DNA of 7,464 nucleotides from Archangiaceae bacterium (GTDB taxonomy: Bacteria > Myxococcota > Myxococcia > Myxococcales > Myxococcaceae). The stretch is from assembly GCA_023248915.1 (NCBI GenBank), contig JAHFDQ010000312.1, positions 1-7,464 of the forward strand, read 5' to 3'. The position numbers and the translations under genes are program-made. How positions within the stretch are numbered: the first letter of the stretch is position 1; each line of letters begins with the position of its first letter. Below are positions 1 to 6,649 of this stretch, piece by piece. The notes beneath the pieces were generated by a model, which had not been told where the DNA came from, did no database searches, and worked only from the letters and a program-made list of their open reading frames with translations.

Positions 1-14
1 TTCCAGCGCTCCAT
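1..14 (-). CDS. Start of an unidentified gene, cut by window edge
   Basis: Only four full codons are visible on the minus strand (Met-Glu-Arg-Trp, with the fifth codon incomplete), so the product cannot be named. The start call rests on an unusually strong Shine-Dalgarno stretch (AAGGAGGT, positions 26-19 read on the minus strand) placed 4 nt before the ATG at 14-12. It lies downstream of the HNH gene on the same strand, about 100 bp after that gene's stop codon, so it could be the next gene of the selA-HNH transcript. The residues do not match the usual SelB N-terminus, which begins with a GTPase P-loop region, so there is no support for selB here. Confidence 0.45.
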
Positions 15-35
15 GACCACCTCCTTGAGGTGGTC
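15..35 (-). promoter_or_regulatory. Hairpin overlapping the ribosome binding site
   Basis: On the minus strand GACCACCT (35-28) and AGGTGGTC (22-15) form a perfect 8-bp stem around a 5-nt loop CAAGG (27-23). The start codon follows the stem directly. The Shine-Dalgarno core GGAGG (24-20) lies partly in the loop and partly in the 3' arm, so folding would hide about half of it. This layout fits translational control by a folded leader. There is no T-run after the stem, which argues against an intrinsic terminator for the upstream gene. The structure is seen directly; a regulatory role is inferred. Confidence 0.5.
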
Positions 36-115
36 ACGAGATCACGCCTGCCGCGCTGCCGTCGATCGTCCGCGCAAGTGATCGACTTCACTGGCCCGGG
101 AACCTGATCGGCGCT

Positions 116-712
116 CTAGTCGTCGAGAAGCTCGACGTTCCAGTAGGTGGCGTCGGCGAGCGTCAGGAAGGGCAGCCACTCGCGGTAGGTGACCCGCTTC
201 GACGCGCCCCGGAAGAAGGGCGTCCAGCGCGGGCGGGCGGGCTTCTTCTGCAGTTCCATCTGGGCCTGCTCGGGGGTGCGCCCGCCCTTCTTCAGGTTGC
301 ACTCGACGCACGAGCAGACGACGTTTTCCCAGCTCGTCTTGCCGCCCTGGGAACGGGGCAGGACGTGGTCCAGGTTCAGCTCGCTGCGCGGCAGGTTGCG
401 GCCGCAGTACTGGCAGGTGTCGTGATCTCGAGCGTAGATGTTGAGGCGCGAGAAGCGCACCCGCCCCTTCGGCAGGTACTGGTAGGCGGACAGCACCACC
501 ACGCGCGGCACGCGGATTCGGCGGCTGGTGGTGGCGATGGCGTCGTGGTTGGCCGCGGACAGCTCGGCCCAGTCGGCGAACTCGTAGAGCCGGTACTCCT
601 GGTCGATGGCCCTGGCGACGCCCTGGTACAGCAGCGAGAAGGCCCGGCGCACCGACGTCACGTGCACCGGTTGGTAGTGGCGGTTGAGGACGAGGACGGC
701 GGTGTTCAACAT
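116..712 (-). CDS. HNH endonuclease family protein
   Basis: This 198-residue protein carries a classic zinc-supported HNH (beta-beta-alpha-metal) nuclease fold in its C-terminal half. CxxC lies at C100/C103, the catalytic-type Asp-His pair at D115-H116 (NLDHVLPRS), a central Asn at N130, and a second zinc pair at C135/C138 followed by Asn-Leu-Lys-Lys. The N-terminus (MLNTAVLVLNRHYQPV) and the VRRAFSLLYQG segment match a widespread stand-alone bacterial HNH group of unresolved biological role, distinct from restriction-linked or homing enzymes. The start is the ATG at 712-710, preceded by GGGGA about 6 nt upstream. The reading frame stays open well upstream into selA, but that part is a shadow. 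The start overlaps the selA stop by 7 nt, which predicts translational coupling. DNA nicking or cleavage with a divalent metal is the expected biochemistry; the target is unknown. No methyltransferase or specificity gene adjoins it. Confidence 0.9.
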   Translation of the reverse strand: MLNTAVLVLNRHYQPVHVTSVRRAFSLLYQGVARAIDQEYRLYEFADWAELSAANHDAIATTSRRIRVPRVVVLSAYQYLPKGRVRFSRLNIYARDHDTCQYCGRNLPRSELNLDHVLPRSQGGKTSWENVVCSCVECNLKKGGRTPEQAQMELQKKPARPRWTPFFRGASKRVTYREWLPFLTLADATYWNVELLDD

Positions 713-2085
713 GACGATTCCCCGGTAGCGGCCCTTACGGCGGCGGCGACCGGTTCCAGCTCGTCGTCGCCCATGCACCGTACGTCGAGCAGCAAGCCGC
801 CCTCGGCGATCCGCGAGATGACTGGAGGCGTGGCGGCCCGCAGCCTGCCGTCGGCCCGCTCGGCGGACGCGACCGGGATCGCGCAGGCCCAAGAGGTCGG
901 CCGGGCGAGCGGCATGGCGCCGCCGCCGACCTGGCCGTCCACCTCGACCACCCGGGACGTGACGCCCAGCCCCGCGAGCCACGCACACAGCCGCTGGGCC
1001 CGGTCCTTCAACTGCTCGGACGTCTGGGTGAGCAGCCGAACCACCGGTACTTCCTCTTCCCGGCCGTCGCGGTAGAGCTCGAGGGTCGCTTCCAGCGCGG
1101 CGACCGTCATCTTGTCCACCCGCACCGCCCGGTGAAGCGGGTGGGCGGCGATGCGATCGATCAGCGCCGCGCGGCCGACGATGATGCCCGCCTGCGGCCC
1201 GCCCAAGAGCTTGTCGCCCGAAAACGCGACCACGTCCGCCCCGGCGGTGACCACGGCCCGGACGGTCGGTTCGGAAGTGAGCCCCTCGGCGGCGATTGAA
1301 GTGAGCTGCCCCGAGCCCAGATCTTCGAAGACGGGCACGCCCCGCGCGCGCCCGAGCTCGCCCAGCTCGCGAGCCGTCACTTCCTCGGTGAAGCCCACCT
1401 GCGCGAAGTTGGACTTGTGGACCTTGACCAAGAGCGCCGTGGCGTCGGTGACGGCGCGCGCGTAGTCGTCGATCCGGGTGCGGTTGGTGGTGCCCACCTC
1501 GACCAGCCGCGCGCCCGACTGGCGCATCACGTCCGGAATCCGGAAGCCGCCGCCGATCTCCACCAATTCGCCGCGAGAGATCACCGCTTCCTTGCCTGAC
1601 GCCAGCGCCGAGAGCACCAGCAGCACCGCGGCGGCGTTGTTGTTGACCACCAGCGCGTCCTCGGCGCCGGTCAGCTCGCGCAGAAGGCCAACCAGCGGCT
1701 GGTACCGGCTGCCGCGGGCCCCTTCGGCCAGCTCGTACTCGAGGTTGGAATAGCAGCTCGCCACGTCGCGGACTCGGGCCGCGGCGGTCCGGGCGAGCGG
1801 CGCGCGCCCTAGGTTCGTGTGCAACACGACGCCGGTCGCGTTCACCACCCGCGTCAGGCCCGGCCGGGCCAGGTCGTCGAGCGCGGCGCGCAGGTCGCCT
1901 TCCTCGAAGCCGCGCCCGTCGCCTCGCAGCAGCCTCGCGCGCGCCTCGTCGACGGCGCGCCGGAGCGCGGCCAGCCCGCGCGGCCTGGGGACATCCTGAA
2001 GCAGCTCGGCAACGGCGGGGCGGCGCAGCAATTCGTCAACCGAGGGTAAGGCGCGTAACCGCTCGTTTTTTGTCGCGTCTTCCAT
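706..2085 (-). CDS. selA: L-seryl-tRNA(Sec) selenium transferase
   Basis: SelA is a PLP-dependent cytosolic enzyme that converts seryl-tRNA(Sec) to selenocysteinyl-tRNA(Sec) using selenophosphate from SelD. The 459-residue product has the usual full length. The N-terminal tRNA-binding region with the LPSVDELL motif is at 13-20. The conserved NATGVVLHTNLGRAPL block is at 82-97, VVNNNAAAVLL at 146-156, and the PLP-binding lysine K292 sits in FSGDKLLGGPQAG (288-300). The start is the ATG at 2085-2083, with only a weak upstream Shine-Dalgarno. The gene ends Ser-Ser-Cys-stop, and its TGA lies within the first codons of the HNH gene. No selB, selD or tRNA-Sec gene lies in the window, so those partners should be elsewhere in the genome. 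The catalytic motifs look intact. SelA-like archaeal paralogues lack the N-terminal domain seen here, which favours true SelA. Confidence 0.97.
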   Translation of the reverse strand: MEDATKNERLRALPSVDELLRRPAVAELLQDVPRPRGLAALRRAVDEARARLLRGDGRGFEEGDLRAALDDLARPGLTRVVNATGVVLHTNLGRAPLARTAAARVRDVASCYSNLEYELAEGARGSRYQPLVGLLRELTGAEDALVVNNNAAAVLLVLSALASGKEAVISRGELVEIGGGFRIPDVMRQSGARLVEVGTTNRTRIDDYARAVTDATALLVKVHKSNFAQVGFTEEVTARELGELGRARGVPVFEDLGSGQLTSIAAEGLTSEPTVRAVVTAGADVVAFSGDKLLGGPQAGIIVGRAALIDRIAAHPLHRAVRVDKMTVAALEATLELYRDGREEEVPVVRLLTQTSEQLKDRAQRLCAWLAGLGVTSRVVEVDGQVGGGAMPLARPTSWACAIPVASAERADGRLRAATPPVISRIAEGGLLLDVRCMGDDELEPVAAAVRAATGESSC

Positions 2086-2136
2086 GCTTGCAAGTCCCAG
2101 TCTAGGCCCGCGCAGGCCTTCTTCCTAGGTGGCGGC

Positions 2137-2167
2137 AAAAGGGCCGGCCGTCCGCCCGGTTGGGCGG
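2137..2167 (-). terminator. Possible terminator after the transglycosylase gene
   Basis: Just past the transglycosylase stop codon, the minus strand shows a perfect 6-bp stem CCGCCC-AACC-GGGCGG (2167-2152) with a 4-nt loop. It is followed by the palindrome GGCCGGCC (2149-2142) and then a short TTTT (2140-2137). The T-run is short and about 11 nt from the first stem, so termination would be weak or Rho-assisted. The 89-bp interval between the two genes contains nothing else recognisable apart from the selA leader. Confidence 0.3.
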
Positions 2168-2174
2168 CGTCTCC

Positions 2175-4283
2175 CTACGGCGCCGGATAGAGGAGCTGGT
2201 AGGTGTTGTAGCTGCGAAGGACGCGTTTGACGTACCCGCGCGTCTCGGCGAGCGGAATGTCCTCCACCCATGCGTCGAGCTCTTCCGTCGGGCGCTCCCG
2301 CCTCCACCGATCGACAGCGCTCTCGCCGGCGTTGTACCCGGCCAGGGCGAGCTGTCGCACGCCGGAGTAGCGGCGCACCAGCGAGCCCAGGTAGGCGGCT
2401 CCGAGGCGCAGGTTGGTGTCCGGTTCGAGCAGGGCCGCGGGCGAGACTTTTCCCGCCTTCAGGTCGGCCGCCACGGCGAGAGCGGTCGCCGGCATCAGTT
2501 GGGTCAGCCCCAACGCTCCAGCCCAGGACAGCGCGGAAGGATCTAGCGCGCTCTCTTCGCGGACCAGGGCCTGGAGCAAGTCGGGCTCGAGCGAGCCGGC
2601 CGCGCGGCTGTGGCGTTCGACGAGGTCGCGATAGACGCGGGGGTAGGCCAATTCCCAGACCGCGCGGTTCGAGCGGGTGATGCGCCCGACGAGGCCCGCG
2701 CGGAGCGAGGTGCGCGCCACCGAGTGGGCGGCCCGCGCATCGCCCGCCGCTGCCAGCACGTGCGCGAGCAACCTTTGGCCGTCGGCGGGCAGCGCCGTCC
2801 GGTCGACGGCCTCGAGCTCGCTCGACGCCTCGTCCGAGAAGCCCAGCCGCAACAGCTCGACGCCCTCGGTGAAGTGGCGAGAGCGCGCGAGAGAGCCCGG
2901 GTCGATCGACCAGGGCTCGGCGACCGGCGACTCGGGGGCGGCGGCGGCGCTCGCGCGGGCCGCGCCGTCGGGGTCGAGCGGACCGAGGCGCCAGCGCGCG
3001 GCGAGCCCGTAATAGGTGGCCGGGTGTTCGGCGGCGAGCGCCTCGAGCAGCGCCGCGGCCTTGGGGCGGTCGCCTCCGTCCTCGGCGGCGCGGGCCCGCC
3101 AGTAGCGCGAGCGATCGACCTCGTAGGTCTCTTCCTGGGCGGCGTAGCGCCCGTCGATCTGGTCGAGGTAGGCCGCCGCGTCGGCGGGGCGCTTCTGGGC
3201 CCGGCGAATCCAGAAGGCCTTGAACAGGCCTTCCGCGGCGAAATCTCCGTCTGGGTACTTCTGGACCAGCTCGTCGAGCCGCGAGATCGCCCGGTCGAGG
3301 TTTCCCACCTTCACGTAGGCGTCGGCGGCGTAGAAGAGCGCGTCGTCGGCGAAGCGGTGGCCGGGGTAGTCCTTTGCCAACCTGTCGTAGGTTTCCCCCG
3401 CGTGGGCCAGGTCGACGATGGCCCGCGACTGGCCGAGCGTGTAGAGCGCCCGGGCGCGCAGCTCGGGCTCCTTGCAGCGGTCGACGACCGGACCGAGCAC
3501 CGCCGCCGCGCGGGTGTGTTCCCGCTCCTTGCGAAGCCCCTTGCCGTAGAGGAAGTGGGCGCGGCAAGCGAGGGGGTCGGGCATCGAGAGCTTCACGAGC
3601 CGGGGCGCGAGCAGGTCGATTCCGGCCTGGTTGCGGTGCGCGTCGATGAGGGCCTCGGCGCGGGTCACGGCCTCGGCGGCGGAGGCCTTCTCGGCTCCGC
3701 CCAGCCGGCGTTCGGCGTCGGCGGCGAGATCGGAGGTGGGGTGGCGGGTCCAGAGGTCGATCAGCGCGGCCCGCTCACCCTTGGAGTCGCGACCGGCCTT
3801 CGCGAGGTCGGCGAGCGCCAGGAGCGCCTCGGCCCCCACGTCCCTGCCCGACTCGGGAGCCGGCCGCGAGGCGATGGGAGCGAGCGCTTCCTTCGCCTCG
3901 GCGAGCCGGCCCTGCTCGCGCAGCGCCTTCGACAGCACCAGGCGAGCGTCGGGAAGGCGCAACGAGTCGACATCGACGCGAGTGAGTCGGGCCACCGCGG
4001 CGGCCCAGTCGCTCCGGGCAGCGGCGGCGAGACCGGCCTGGGCCAGGCAGCGGTCCGCGAGGGCCGGGTACTCCGCGGCGAGGGCGACGAGCCCTTCGTC
4101 GGCACCTCCGTCGGCGCCCGACTCGACCTCGCGGCGCAGGCGCAGGAAGAGCGCGGCTTCCGGGCGCCCTCCGTCGACCCCGGCGTCAGGCCCCGCGCCG
4201 AAGTAGGACGCCAGATCGGCAGCCTGAAGGCGCGGCGAAGGAGGCCCCGCGACCAGGCAGACGAGCAGTGATATTCGAATCAT
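2175..4283 (-). CDS. Periplasmic soluble lytic murein transglycosylase with TPR-like repeats
   Basis: The predicted 702-residue exported enzyme cleaves the MurNAc-GlcNAc bond of peptidoglycan with formation of a 1,6-anhydro-MurNAc end (GH23 / SLT family 1, Slt70-like). A short hydrophobic signal segment occupies residues 4-13, with likely cleavage near LQA-A (19-22). Residues about 60-420 are helical and contain TPR-like units (clearest at about 275-375), resembling the superhelical U-domain of Slt70. The HPATYYGLAAR segment at 420-430 matches the family's YYG motif. The C-terminal SLT domain shows the catalytic Glu E577 in VREES, then GALGLTQLMPATA (589-601), GYNAGESAV (649-657) and a terminal YVKRVLRSYNTYQ. 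The start chosen is the ATG at 4283-4281, preceded by GAGAG with 7-nt spacing; a GTG ten codons upstream would spoil the signal peptide. It is divergent from the histidine kinase gene and is probably transcribed as its own unit. Confidence 0.93.
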   Translation of the reverse strand: MIRISLLVCLVAGPPSPRLQAADLASYFGAGPDAGVDGGRPEAALFLRLRREVESGADGGADEGLVALAAEYPALADRCLAQAGLAAAARSDWAAAVARLTRVDVDSLRLPDARLVLSKALREQGRLAEAKEALAPIASRPAPESGRDVGAEALLALADLAKAGRDSKGERAALIDLWTRHPTSDLAADAERRLGGAEKASAAEAVTRAEALIDAHRNQAGIDLLAPRLVKLSMPDPLACRAHFLYGKGLRKEREHTRAAAVLGPVVDRCKEPELRARALYTLGQSRAIVDLAHAGETYDRLAKDYPGHRFADDALFYAADAYVKVGNLDRAISRLDELVQKYPDGDFAAEGLFKAFWIRRAQKRPADAAAYLDQIDGRYAAQEETYEVDRSRYWRARAAEDGGDRPKAAALLEALAAEHPATYYGLAARWRLGPLDPDGAARASAAAAPESPVAEPWSIDPGSLARSRHFTEGVELLRLGFSDEASSELEAVDRTALPADGQRLLAHVLAAAGDARAAHSVARTSLRAGLVGRITRSNRAVWELAYPRVYRDLVERHSRAAGSLEPDLLQALVREESALDPSALSWAGALGLTQLMPATALAVAADLKAGKVSPAALLEPDTNLRLGAAYLGSLVRRYSGVRQLALAGYNAGESAVDRWRRERPTEELDAWVEDIPLAETRGYVKRVLRSYNTYQLLYPAP

Positions 4284-4305
4284 GCGTTCACTCTCGCAAA
4301 CCCGC

Positions 4306-4334
4306 TTGAACACACACTCCGCGGCACGAAGAAT
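4306..4334 (+). promoter_or_regulatory. Candidate sigma-70-type promoter for the kinase gene
   Basis: A TTGAAC -35-like hexamer (4306-4311) and an AAGAAT -10-like hexamer (4329-4334) are separated by exactly 17 bp. Each matches the consensus at four of six positions. Transcription would start at about 4341, inside the palindromic repeat, and give a leader of roughly 30 nt before the GTG. The match is weak and could be chance, although AT-rich hexamers are rare in this GC-rich background. Confidence 0.25.
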
Positions 4335-4335
4335 T

Positions 4336-4354
4336 CCCGGCGCCTGACACCGGG
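4336..4354. repeat. REP-like palindrome, copy 1
   Basis: CCCGGCG-CCTGA-CACCGGG is a 7-bp inverted repeat with one imperfect pair around a 5-nt loop. Its first 16 bases (4336-4351) recur exactly at 7325-7340. The core resembles the GGTGCCTGACACC-type short palindromes I recall as dispersed repeats in several bacterial genomes; that resemblance is from memory and untested. It lies between the divergent transglycosylase and kinase genes. Confidence 0.5.
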
Positions 4355-4372
4355 TAAGCTGACCCTGCCACC

Positions 4373-6646
4373 GTGGACATTCGCACTCAAAGCGCGCTCC
4401 TGGCCTCCATCGTAGGGCTGGCCCTGGGACTGTCGATGCTGCTTCGGGCCAGCCGCCCCCGCGTGCTCACCCTGTACTCGATTTTCGCGCTTTCGGTCGG
4501 GGGCTTCTACCTGTCCCACTTCCTGCAGGCGCTCCTGTCCACCTCGACGGGGTCTCCGTGGGTGCAGCGCGTGGTGCTGGGGGCGAACATCATCGTCGGC
4601 GGCTTCGTGCCTCCCACGGCGCTGGCGTTCTTCCTCGAGTTCCTGGGGGTGTCCGAGCGGAAGGCGCGGCTGGTGCGCCGCGTCGCCTACCTGTCCCCGC
4701 TCTTGGCGATCGCGGTCGGCGCGACTCCGCTGGCCGAAAGCTCTTGGGCACGGGTGGGCATCGCGCTGTTCATCCTGATGGCGCTCGCCCTGTCCGTCTC
4801 CTTGCTGTTCAGCCAGATGCGCCAGAGCGACTCGGCCATCGAGCGCGCGCGCCTCATGTACCTGGCCATTGGGGCGGCGGCGGCCATCGCCTTCGCGGGG
4901 CTGGACTTCCTGGTGCGGTTCCAGCTTCCCGTCCCGACGCTAGGCCCGGTCATCGCGACGCTGTACCTGTTCTTCCTGTCACAGACGCTGCTGCGCCTGC
5001 GCCTGATGGACCTGCACGAGCTGCTCGGGAAGATCGCCTCGCAGACGGTGCTCGCCATCATCCTGGCGGCGGTGTTCGCGGTGCTGACCGCCTGGGTCGA
5101 GGGCAACACTTCCCTCTTCCTGTTCAACACCGTGGTCGCCGCGTTCGTGATGCTGATCTTGCTCGAACCGCTGCGCGCCAAAGTCGAGGAACGGGTTATC
5201 GCCATCTTCTTCCGCGAGCGGTTCGAGCTGCTCCACAACCTGGGCAAGCTGAGGGCCCGCACCGCGAACGTGATCGACGTGTCCGAGCTCGCGGTCAAGG
5301 TGCTGGACACCTTCAACGAGACCCGGCGCGTGACGCACGCCTCGGTCTACCTCTTGGCCGAGGACCGGCCGGGGTTCCGCCTCATCGAGCACCGGGGGCC
5401 GCAGCCGGTGAGCTTCCTCGACACCGGGTCGGCGCGCGGCCTGTTGAACGCCGCAGGGCGGGGCGAGAAGGCGCAGTTGCTCGAGAACATCGACCGGCGC
5501 ATCGCCGAGATGCGCCTGTCGCCGGCGGCGGACCCCACGGTCAAGCGCACCCGCGACGAGCTGAAGCGCCTGAACGACATCCGCGCGGCGCTGGGGCAGA
5601 TGAAGGCGGGAATCAGCGTGCCATTGGTCGGCAACGACCGGGTGATCGGCTTCTTGAACCTCTGGGACGAGCGGGTGCCCGAGGCCTACGCCTCCGACGA
5701 GATCGCCCTCATCCTCCAGATCTCCGAGCGCCTGGCGACGGTGGTCGAGAACTCGAAGCTGTACGACCGCATGCGCGAGCGCGACCGCCTGGCGGCGCTG
5801 GGCGAGATGGCCGCGGGCCTGGCCCACGAGATTCGCAACCCGCTCGGCGCGATCAAGGGCGCGGCCCAGTGCCTCGACCCGACCCGGCTGCCGGGCGAAG
5901 ACGGCGAGTTCCTGGAGGTGATCGTCGAGGAGGTGAATCGCCTGAACGGCGTGGTGAGCGCGTTCCTCGACTACGCCAGGCCGCTGAAGCAGAGCTTCAG
6001 CCCCACCGACATCAACGACGTCGTCACCCGCACGGCGAAGCTGATCCAGAACGACATCCCCCCGCGCATCGAGCTGAAGCTCGACCTGGCCGAGGTGTTG
6101 AACCGGGTGGACGCCGACGCCGAGCAGTTGAAGCAGGTGCTCATCAACCTGGCGCAGAACGCCTGCCAGGCGCTCGGCGACCACCCGGGCACCCTCACCC
6201 TGAAGACGCAGCGCCCCGAGCGCTTCTCGGACTTCCGCGGCAACGAATCGGTCGAGGTGCACGTGACCGACAGCGGCCCCGGAATTCCGGCCGACCAGCA
6301 GCTCAACATCTTCATCCCCTTCTTCACCACCAAGCAGAAGGGCACCGGGCTGGGCCTGGCGATCTGCCAGCGCATCGTGAAAAACCATGGGGGCCTCATC
6401 TCGGTGCAGAGCCGGGTGGGAGAGGGGTCGACCTTCATCATCCGGCTGCCGGCGCTCCCCAGCGACGTGGTGAACGCGACACCGGAAGTCGAGGGCACGC
6501 CCTTCCCCGCCACCTTCGCCGCGCCCGAGCTGGCGGCTGGCGGGCCCGCGTCGGAAGAGGACGGAACCCCGGACGAGCCCGACCCGAAGAATCTCAAGAA
6601 GGAATCACGGCGCGAGAAGAAGAAGCGGCGCGCCGGCGCGGCCTGA
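4373..6646 (+). CDS. Multi-pass membrane sensor histidine kinase with GAF-like domain
   Basis: The 757-residue protein begins with about eight or nine membrane segments (roughly 7-24, 31-55, 67-92, 103-120, 127-147, 162-182, 189-208, 224-242 and 247-266). A cytoplasmic GAF-like domain (about 300-460) and a complete kinase core follow. The H-box is GLAHEIRNP with phospho-acceptor H485, the N-box is INLAQNACQAL (N596), G1 is DSGPGIP (633-639), the F-box is PFFTTK (649-654) and G2 is KGTGLGLA (656-663). The H-box style is that of HPK4/NtrB-like kinases, which often partner sigma-54 activator regulators. The membrane-GAF-kinase order resembles PrsK-type kinases, but no PEP-CTERM genes are seen. 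The start is a GTG; an in-frame TAA at 4355-4357 blocks extension, and the next Met (codon 22) would remove the first membrane helix. No Shine-Dalgarno is evident. No response regulator is adjacent, so it is an orphan within this window. The last 60 residues form an acidic then strongly basic low-complexity tail. Confidence 0.93.
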   Translation: MDIRTQSALLASIVGLALGLSMLLRASRPRVLTLYSIFALSVGGFYLSHFLQALLSTSTGSPWVQRVVLGANIIVGGFVPPTALAFFLEFLGVSERKARLVRRVAYLSPLLAIAVGATPLAESSWARVGIALFILMALALSVSLLFSQMRQSDSAIERARLMYLAIGAAAAIAFAGLDFLVRFQLPVPTLGPVIATLYLFFLSQTLLRLRLMDLHELLGKIASQTVLAIILAAVFAVLTAWVEGNTSLFLFNTVVAAFVMLILLEPLRAKVEERVIAIFFRERFELLHNLGKLRARTANVIDVSELAVKVLDTFNETRRVTHASVYLLAEDRPGFRLIEHRGPQPVSFLDTGSARGLLNAAGRGEKAQLLENIDRRIAEMRLSPAADPTVKRTRDELKRLNDIRAALGQMKAGISVPLVGNDRVIGFLNLWDERVPEAYASDEIALILQISERLATVVENSKLYDRMRERDRLAALGEMAAGLAHEIRNPLGAIKGAAQCLDPTRLPGEDGEFLEVIVEEVNRLNGVVSAFLDYARPLKQSFSPTDINDVVTRTAKLIQNDIPPRIELKLDLAEVLNRVDADAEQLKQVLINLAQNACQALGDHPGTLTLKTQRPERFSDFRGNESVEVHVTDSGPGIPADQQLNIFIPFFTTKQKGTGLGLAICQRIVKNHGGLISVQSRVGEGSTFIIRLPALPSDVVNATPEVEGTPFPATFAAPELAAGGPASEEDGTPDEPDPKNLKKESRREKKKRRAGAA

Positions 6647-6649
6647 CGC

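Larger units (their letters stand above)
4284..4372. promoter_or_regulatory. Divergent intergenic promoter region
   Basis: This 89-bp gap separates the start codons of two divergently transcribed genes, so it must hold promoters or leaders for both. It contains the transglycosylase Shine-Dalgarno (GAGAG, minus strand) and a palindromic repeat at 4336-4354. No clear Shine-Dalgarno precedes the kinase GTG: the nearest purine run, GGG at 4352-4354, is about 18 nt away. Confidence 0.6.

Noticed and set aside
661..708. Possible selenocysteine read-through of the selA UGA
   Set aside because: The stop is followed in frame by about 15 unremarkable residues and another stop, there is no evident SECIS hairpin, and SelA proteins normally end at this length.
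713..988. N-terminal extension of the HNH frame by about 92 residues
   Set aside because: The extension lies wholly inside selA, is Arg/Gly-rich, and the family N-terminus begins at the Met-Leu-Asn at 712 with its own Shine-Dalgarno.
2125..3567. 480-codon minus-strand frame overlapping the transglycosylase gene
   Set aside because: Extreme Arg/Gly/Pro content and full overlap with the genuine frame show it is a shadow.
2610..4271. 553-codon open frame on the plus strand opposite the transglycosylase gene
   Set aside because: It is antisense to a clearly recognisable gene, is Gly/Val/Arg-rich without any domain, and is explained by the strong third-position GC bias of the true gene.
4979..6388. 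469-codon minus-strand open frame opposite the kinase
   Set aside because: Composition is typical of an antisense frame (His, Val, Gln, Arg-rich) and there is no recognisable domain or ribosome site.
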